NCBI GenBank assembly: GCA_017590115.1
Contig: JAGGNK010011003.1
Location: forward strand, 1,872,558-1,936,557
Length of the DNA stretch: 64,000 bases
Source of the DNA: Montifringilla adamsi
Lineage: Eukaryota > Chordata > Aves > Passeriformes > Passeridae
Reading direction: 5' to 3'
Under the pieces are notes generated by a model. It was not told the DNA's origin and searched no databases. It saw nothing but the letters and a program-made list of their open reading frames with translations. A program made the translations under genes and the position numbers. Below are positions 57,441 to 64,000 of this stretch, in pieces (positions within the stretch are counted from its first letter, which is position 1; every line of letters begins with the position of its first letter).

Positions 57441-57771
57441 TGTATCCCCGATGGAGAGAGGCAGGGAGACTGAGTGGTGGTGCTCAGAATCTGATTTTAT
57501 TGTGGCCTATATGCTTATATACTATTCTAGGAAGGCTAGTAATTTTTTACTACAATGATTGGGTTAATCATCACATAAACAAACTTACACATTTTGCAAC
57601 GTCTCTTGATTGTAGAAGTTGATTCAATCTTCTTCCAATCTTCTTTCCCAGTCAGTCAGCCTGATTCAGCCTTCAGCTAGTCTTGATTCAATCCTCAAAG
57701 CTCTGATTGTTCTTGCCAAGGCATCCTGATTCTCAAATCTTTTATGTTAATCAGGTCCAAAGTACCCAACA
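57441..57771 (-). mobile_element. Solo LTR, family 10, 4-bp duplication
   Basis: On the minus strand it runs from TGTTGGGTACTTTGGACC to ATCGGGGATACA, with a TATA box in agtatataagc and AATAAA in cacaataaaatcag at the expected spacing. ctgt lies at 57437-57440 and 57772-57775. A 4-bp duplication fits an ERV1-class element. Confidence 0.82.
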
Positions 57772-60700
57772 CTGTTGCACCCAAGGTTGGTGATGAGCTG
57801 GATGAATCCAGCTCTGCTGGGACAAGTTTCCTCCCTGGCAGCAAGCACTGGGGGATGCTGGCAGCTCTTCTGCCCCAGGAGAGCAGGAAGGAGATGGCTT
57901 GCAGCCAGTGCTCATGGTGGCCTGCACGCTCCTCTGGCTCCTCCTGCAATTTACTGAGGCCCAGTGGTTTATCAACAGCAGTCTTAGAATGATGGATGGC
58001 AAGCCTGCCTTGGCTGCTACCTCAGCAGCTGCTGATTTGTTTTCTTCCTTGCCCTGCATCAGCTCTGGCTGGAATCAGGACACGGCAGGGATTTCTCTGA
58101 CCTTGATCTCAGCATGAGCTTGCTCCTTTTCCTGCCACCCCAGCAGCCCCCTGCCTTCCCCCTTGCCTTGGGAAGGGCTGGGTACCAGGCAGAGGGCACT
58201 GCACAGAGAAGCAGGAAAACTCTGGGTGGGTGAGTGAGTGGAGACAGTGGCAGCACCCCAGGAGTGCCAGCGCTGGGGAGCAGGCAGCAAACAGCACGTG
58301 CCTGGCAGCTGGGCAGAAGAGTGCAGGGACACAGAGCTCCAACCTCTGCACCTCTGCAGGGGGACTCCGCTCTGCCCGTGTTCCAAGAGCAGCTGCCTGC
58401 CTGTGGGCCTGGAAGAGCTGAACTGCCTGCTCTGTCTGGCTCTCCTCTGCATCCTCCAAGAGAAAATAAGTTCTGCTGCAGCTGGGAGATGATCTCCCAG
58501 CAGCTTGGTGCTGGGCAGAGGCAAGAGCCAGCCTTGCCGTGGGGACAAGCTGGCCCCACTGGTGTGCACTGGGGAGGCTCATTCATTGCTGTGTTGTATA
58601 ACCCACTTGCAACTTTTTCTTGTCTGTTTTGAAACTGTGAAATGACTTTGTTAACAGAAACCTGTGACTTCAGTAACAGAAGTGTGTTGCACAAATTGAA
58701 GCCAAAGTCCTGGTCCTTCCTTTGGAGGGGCTGCTATGGCACTGGGAGGAGAGCCCTCCCCTTGTGCTGCAGAGCACCTACTCCCTGTAGCTGTCGTGAG
58801 GAGCCTCCTGCATTTCCTTCCAGAGTCAAACAGGGATGGATAATTTCATCACTGCTAATAACATTTCTAGCAAGGCAAGCTACCACAATGATAAGGGTAA
58901 TTTAATCTCATGCTTCAGGGATAAGCTGAGCTCAGGAGGGGAATCAGGGAGGAATTAATTTACCCTTCTCTGTGGAAGCTGCTTTGCACAGTTGAGCATT
59001 TTTGTTGAAACCTGATGCTTTCCATGGCACAGGGGCTGGGCTGGCCCTAACAACTGGGCTCCAGAACATCCCTATTGCCTGCTGCCTGTCCTGGCTCCCT
59101 GATCTGTGGCAAATGGTGTGCCAAATTTGCCTGCAGAAGAAAGGGGAGAGAGTGACGAGGGGAGGGCAGTCCTAGTCCCTCACAGCCTGCTGGCTGTGCA
59201 GGTGTGTGCTGAGAGTGAGCAAGGGGGCCGTGGGGAGCAGGAGCAAACTGCCAAGTTATCCCCTGTGAGGTATGTAAGGGTCTCACCTCAGCTATTCCAG
59301 CCCACAGCCCCCTGGGGATCCCCAGACCAGGTGTGCCAGGTAACCCCCCAAGCAAAGTGTCAGAGGCTCAGTAGTAAGGAAGAAGCTGGTGTGTGCTGGT
59401 CCAGACCCTCCCAGACAGGCTGGCATCCTGCAGGCTTGGCCCCAGGCAGGACACAAGGAGGGGTGTTTTCATATTTATTTCATTGATTTTGGATCAGTGA
59501 GTCATCCCCCTGCCTCTGCCCACTTCTGCCTGGCCCTCTCACACCCCAGTGCTGTGTTTCATGATGTTGTGCCCGCGGTGTTGTTTGCTGACCAGCAAGG
59601 TTTGCCTTGGACAGGTCATTATCCATCTGCCACTGCTAGGTGCTTTGGATCCAGCGTGGTTCCTGAAGGCACAGTGGGAAGGGTGGGCTGGAGCTGTGCT
59701 CTCTGCTCTGCCCAGCCCCCTGTGCATGGGTGACTGAGTGCTGTGTGGACTGGGGGGCACGAGCATCTGCCAAAGGTAACTGGGGATGCTGCCTGATTTC
59801 TCAAAAAGTTGCCTAGAAACCAAACTCAATATTGCTGAACTTCAACAGGTCTGCAGTGCAGAACTTGCTGCACGGGGAAAGGATTTTTTGGTTTTATTAT
59901 TATTTCCTACTTTTTTTTTTTCTCTTACAAGAAATAACTCACTTTTCAGCTGTTGGAGAAGGTAGTAATTGATCTTGAGCTTTGCAGTTTGCCTTCCGGA
60001 ATGGTTTTATTCTTGATGTAGGAATAAAATTCTGTTAGGTCAAATACACAGCAATAAATACAAGAAGCACATTAACTTTAATATATTGGATTATTCCACT
60101 TGGTGGTGACAGGGAAAAAAACAAGATTTAATTCCCCTGGCAATGCAGGCACAGAAAATCACTTTCCCTGCCCATGTTTTTTTCTGTTAAGTCATCTTTG
60201 TCTGTCAGTGCTGGTGCTGCAGGCTTTGGTGGGGTTTAATTTTACTTTTTTATTTTAACCTGGTGTGAAAGTAGGAAGTATTTTCTCCAAGTAAATTGTT
60301 CACAAATTCTCTCAGTGCCTTTCATTTCTTGCTGTTGCAGGCTCCTTCCCTCCTGAGCTGTGTGGAGCTCTCAGTGCTGTCAGAAAAAGGGGGATTGTCA
60401 TAATTTGGCAAGGTAGGTTGTGTTTTAGCCTCACTCTGCCACAGGAGTGGGGCAGTCACTTCAGCACAGGTGTTCTCCTTTTTTCCAGGTATGCTGGTGT
60501 TGGTTTCTCTTCCTACCTTGAAACTTCTCAGCTAAAACCAGGATTTGCTTTTCACGCCAGCTAATTTTGTGAAGTGCCACCACCCTTCAGTGCCACAGCA
60601 TCAGCTGCACCTTTCCTTGTGTCCCACACCCCAGTGATGTCTCAGGGCTCCCACACAGTGGTGAATGTGCCCAGCAGTGCATGAACGACTCCCAAGTGAT

Positions 60701-61834
60701 ATTCCTTGCAGTGCTGAAGTCTTTCATCAGGTCTCATAGTCAGACCTTGTGCTGAGTCTTCCCTCATTTTTCTGGGAGAGCAGTGACAATAGAAACTTTT
60801 CCCACAAACCTTGCCTTTTCACAGATTTCTGTTTTGTGCTGGAAAAATGACAGATGAGAAGAGGCAGGAGTTACTTCTCTGCTTGTCATCATGGCAGACA
60901 GGCAGAAGATTCTCTGCTGTGGGCCAGGCAAATAGCAGAAAGATTGCCACAGGGATTTTGTCTGGGTGAGAGAGGAAACATCTCAGCATGGTGGAGGACT
61001 GGAACAAAGCATTTGCAAGGGTAAAGCCTTTCTAGCCAGAAAGCTTTGAAAAAAGACTGGACAAATCTGTGTCAGGAGAGATGTACAGGTGGGAAGGGAT
61101 CTGAGTTAGACAGGAGAAGGGGACTTGGAGCAGGCAGGCTTGGGTTGTATAGCTGGAAGTTTGTGTGTTGGTTCCAGAGCATCTCTCTCCTATGTGCAAG
61201 TTAGCAGGGGAGACTGGGGGAAAGCAAGGTGGGAGGTCTGTGTGGGTAACTGGGTCTTTGTGGTGTTTCCATCAGTCCAGGCAGAGCTACCAATAAACCA
61301 GCCTCCTGCACCAGCACACAGACTCTGTCTGATTTTATTTGTCTGAGAGAAAAAAGACTTGACAATAATCCTGCTGACAATTAATTGGCTTTTGTTCAGC
61401 AAGAGTGAGCAAGATCTCATCTTAATCTGTTTCATTATTTCACCTTGTATAGCACAGTCAACACAAGATTAGGTTTAATTTTCAAGCAAAATGCAAAGCC
61501 ATTACTCCTATCTGGATCAGGATTTTATCTGCTCTGTTTCGCAGTGCCTCATGTGTCAATATTAACGAGAGGAGCTGCATTATGTGTGGTGAGGTAGAAA
61601 TATCACTGCTTGATTTCAGGACCTTCTGCAAGGATTGCAAGTAGCAGAGCTCTGATACCATCCTTCTCTACTCTCAGCTCTTCAAAAAAGAATGTTCATG
61701 CTCAGGGAAACTTGGATATATATATATATATATTCAGTGCTTCTGTTTCAGTACTTCTGAGCATGGCACATCTGCAATGTGCTCTGTGGGAAGCAAGCCA
61801 AAGCTTCCTCCCCTCCCTGTCAGTGCCCAGCCGA
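57772..61834. other. Intergenic, no named gene
   Basis: The GC-rich stretch at 58059-58694 is open in several frames (211 codons on the minus strand) but encodes nothing I recognise. The rest is unremarkable, with a TA microsatellite near 61719. Confidence 0.4.
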
Positions 61835-62110
61835 TGTCACCCTGTTCTTCTAAGTGTTTACATTTTTGTAATGGAGTTCTCACGCACTTTTCTGTAAATA
61901 ATTATTGGTTTTGCATTCTTTTCTGAAGGAGGAGAAATTTGATGGACTGTTGATTTGACCAGTGTCATGGGAGAGGTGGCAATTTCATCCTCCAATCCAG
62001 GCTCACTTTTGGAATTCTATATATATTGAGGTCGAAAAATAAACTTCCCTTCTTTTTTACCTTGGAGGTTCCAGCGTGTGTGTCATTTTATTTCGTGTCC
62101 TATTGCGACA
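61835..62110 (+). mobile_element. Solo LTR, family 3
   Basis: It starts TGTCACCCTGTTCTTC and ends CTATTGCGACA, in the opposite orientation to the copies at 33083 and 63659. It has tatatatattgagg and gaaaaataaacttccc (AATAAA). The flanks agccga and agcccg share only the first four bases. Confidence 0.82.
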
Positions 62111-62364
62111 AGCCCGTTCCTGCTGCAGGGAGATGTGTTTCCCCACAATCCATCAGGCCAATGAGAGCTCTTATGGCTTTACTGCAGCCTCTCTGGAGCA
62201 CTGATTGCACTGTGGTTAATGGCTCTGCACAGATACAGCTGCAGACGAGTTGCTCTGAGTGCCTGCAAGGGAGGTCAGCCAAGGGCATGTGTGATGTGCC
62301 TGGGACTGCTGCCTGCTTGGGGAGGGCTGCAGAGCTCTGCATGCAGAGGAGGTGGGCAGAGGGG

Positions 62365-62606
62365 ATGTGAGGGGCTTTTTATTTCAAGGGAAATACAGGT
62401 TGGATATTAGGAAAAAGTTTTTTACTGAAAGAGTGATAAAGTTCTGGAATGGCTGCCTGGGGAGGTGGTGCAGTCCCCATCCCTGGGTGTGTTTAACAAA
62501 GCCTGGATGTGGCACTGGGTGCCAGGGTTGAGTTGAGGTGTTGTGGCTGGGTTGGACTCGATGAGCTTGAAGGTCTCTTCCAACTTTGTGATTCTGTGAT
62601 GATTCT
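62365..62606 (+). mobile_element. CR1 LINE, 3' end, passerine-type subfamily
   Basis: It contains ttggatattaggaaaaagtt, ggcactgggtgccagggttg and gggttggactcgatgagctt, ending ttctgtgatgattctg. This is the second CR1 tail type common in songbirds. It is 5'-truncated and non-coding. Confidence 0.9.
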
Positions 62607-63265
62607 GAGTGCCTGGGCAGACACAGACAGCCCTGCTGCTCTGGGTGGGACTCTTCTGAGTCCTGTGGGCTGCATTAAGGTTAGAAAATACTCTGCAAGG
62701 AAAGGCATGTTACGAATGTGAGTGATGCTTCAATGCTCTGGGATAGCGTTGAGCGAATTGTGCTGCTTCCACTTGAACTTGAAAGGCCTTTGTCTGTGTT
62801 CAGGCAGCTTTCACTGCTCTGATCACTCACTGCAGTTTAAAAGGCTGCCTGCACCCAACAGAGGTGTGCTGTGTCTGCTGCCCAAGAGGCAACAATCCTT
62901 CCAAAATGTGCATAGGTGTCCCGGGCGGCAGGGACAAGCATTAGGGTCTGTGCAGCAAAGGCTGCACTGCCAACCACGCCAGCAGGCACTGCTAGAGACT
63001 GAGAAGAAAACATTCACCCTGAGCTGCAGCCGGAAAAAAAACAAGGTGCAGGGCTGAGGAGCAGACCCAAAAGGCAGCATCCCGACCGCTGTAATGACAT
63101 CTCTTGTGGCAGCAGCGGCTGCTGCCCGCAGCCCGAGTGCCCTCTGCTGTCACCAGGCAGGGACCCGAGCTGAGCAGGGGGACACAGCCCCAGCTGTCCT
63201 CCCCGCTGTGCCTGCCCTCTCTGTGCTGTTATGTGTGTTTGTTCCAGCCAGGTCCCAGAAGCTCC

Positions 63266-63654
63266 TGGAAGTCTATAACACACCCAAGATAGCTCAGCTA
63301 CCTTTGGAGGCATAAAATCAGCAGGGTGGCTTCTGTTGCAGTGTTGGAAACAAAAAGGTTTAATAAAAGGCAAAGTAACAAATAGAAAAACCGATCCAGG
63401 TGTAAGAGGTTTTTGCTCCTGGTAAAACACTTCACAAAAGCAATTAGTTTCTTTTTTCACGTCTTTTTCTAGTAAATTGCTTAGGTGGGATTTTTTGGCT
63501 TCTGTCCAATTAGCTGTCCTTAAGTTTGAGGTGGAGTCCCTTAGGCCTATGAGATGCCTTTTCACCTGATTGAGAGAAACTTCTGGGCTTCTTTCCTTTT
63601 CAGAGGGACAAAGGAGAGTTTTGCCACCCCATCAAGAAGGGGCACATTCCTACA
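63266..63654 (+). mobile_element. Dispersed repeat, family 9, LTR-like
   Basis: It is the plus-strand partner of 51314-51700, from tggaagtctataacacaccc to ggcacattcctaca, with ggtttaataaaaggc inside. Its last bases overlap the target duplication of the family-3 LTR that follows. Confidence 0.7.
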
Positions 63655-63658
63655 CCGT

Positions 63659-63953
63659 TGTCACTATAAGACACAAAAAACCACAAAGCAAACACGCTGC
63701 TGTTCTGGAGGTAAAAAAGGGGCAGTTCATTTTCTGACTCCAACATTTACAGATTTCCAAAAGTGACAGTGGACTGGAAGGTGAAAGTGCCACCTCTCCA
63801 ATGACACTGGACAAACCAACAGTCCATCAAATTTCTCCTCCTCCATAAAAGAATGCAAAACAATAAGTTGTTTACAGAAAAGTGTGTGAGAAAGTTTGTT
63901 ACAAGAATGTAAATATCAGAAGGCTTAGAAAACCTTAAAAAATCAGGGCGACA
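63659..63953 (-). mobile_element. Solo LTR, family 3, with exact 6-bp duplication
   Basis: This 295-bp element runs from TGTCACTATAAGACAC to CAGGGCGACA. caccgt lies at 63653-63658 and 63954-63959. It fixes the ends and the 6-bp duplication size of family 3. Confidence 0.93.
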
Positions 63954-64000
63954 CACCGTACCTGTGACATCTCTTCCTCAAGTGTCAGTCTTGATCATGA

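Noticed and set aside
61120..61345. LTR end with aataaaccagcctcctgcac
   Set aside because: One poly(A)-like hexamer with a plausible R/U5, but no second copy, no ends and no duplication.
62881..63250. GC-rich segment as a second CpG island
   Set aside because: CpG density is only modestly raised and there is no CTCF-like or promoter motif as clear as at 47060-47132.
20076..64000. Neighbouring genes expected near DISP3, such as the F-box cluster
   Set aside because: I looked for exons of such proteins and recognised none; I cannot exclude small, divergent exons by eye.

Overview
The window looks like nuclear genomic DNA of a bird, most likely a passerine. One gene has typical vertebrate intron-exon structure. 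Two CR1 LINE 3' ends match avian CR1, one of them a passerine-type subfamily. The non-coding DNA is crowded with small solo LTRs of avian endogenous retroviruses, many still flanked by 4- or 6-bp target-site duplications. No bacterial, plasmid or phage features are present. The species assignment is inference.

Positions 1-20,075 are the 3' three-quarters of one plus-strand gene, DISP3 (PTCHD2), a Dispatched/Patched-like RND protein with a sterol-sensing domain. I placed 19 coding exons between 2480 and 18943. They join without a frameshift into 1,028 residues ending at a TAG; the N-terminal part (about 365 residues by comparison with the roughly 1,390-residue vertebrate protein) lies upstream of the window. 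Exons 2-5 encode the sterol-sensing membrane bundle with the GVDD motif, exons 6-16 the large lumenal/extracellular loop, and exons 17-19 the second membrane bundle with its GSSVD motif. One intron has a GC donor, one acceptor is a NAGNAG tandem, and several introns carry LTRs, one touching a splice donor and one ending 43 nt before the last exon.

Positions 20,076-64,000 are gene-poor intergenic DNA, and I find no gene there that I can name. They hold solo LTRs of about ten families, a 5' fragment of a tRNA-Trp-primed provirus with a broken gag-like frame (29221-30374), a 15-bp minisatellite that is open in one frame (35396-35945), a 260-bp CpG-rich block with two CTCF-like motifs (46946-47205), and several AT-rich blocks without repeat signatures that resemble conserved non-coding DNA. 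A 150-codon frame broken by one stop (55385-55837) and an isolated exon-like 84-mer (21092-21175) are the best leads for undescribed coding sequence, and both are weak.

I see no new multi-gene system. The main interest is how retroviral LTRs have settled around the splice sites of a conserved gene, and the insulator-like block beyond it.
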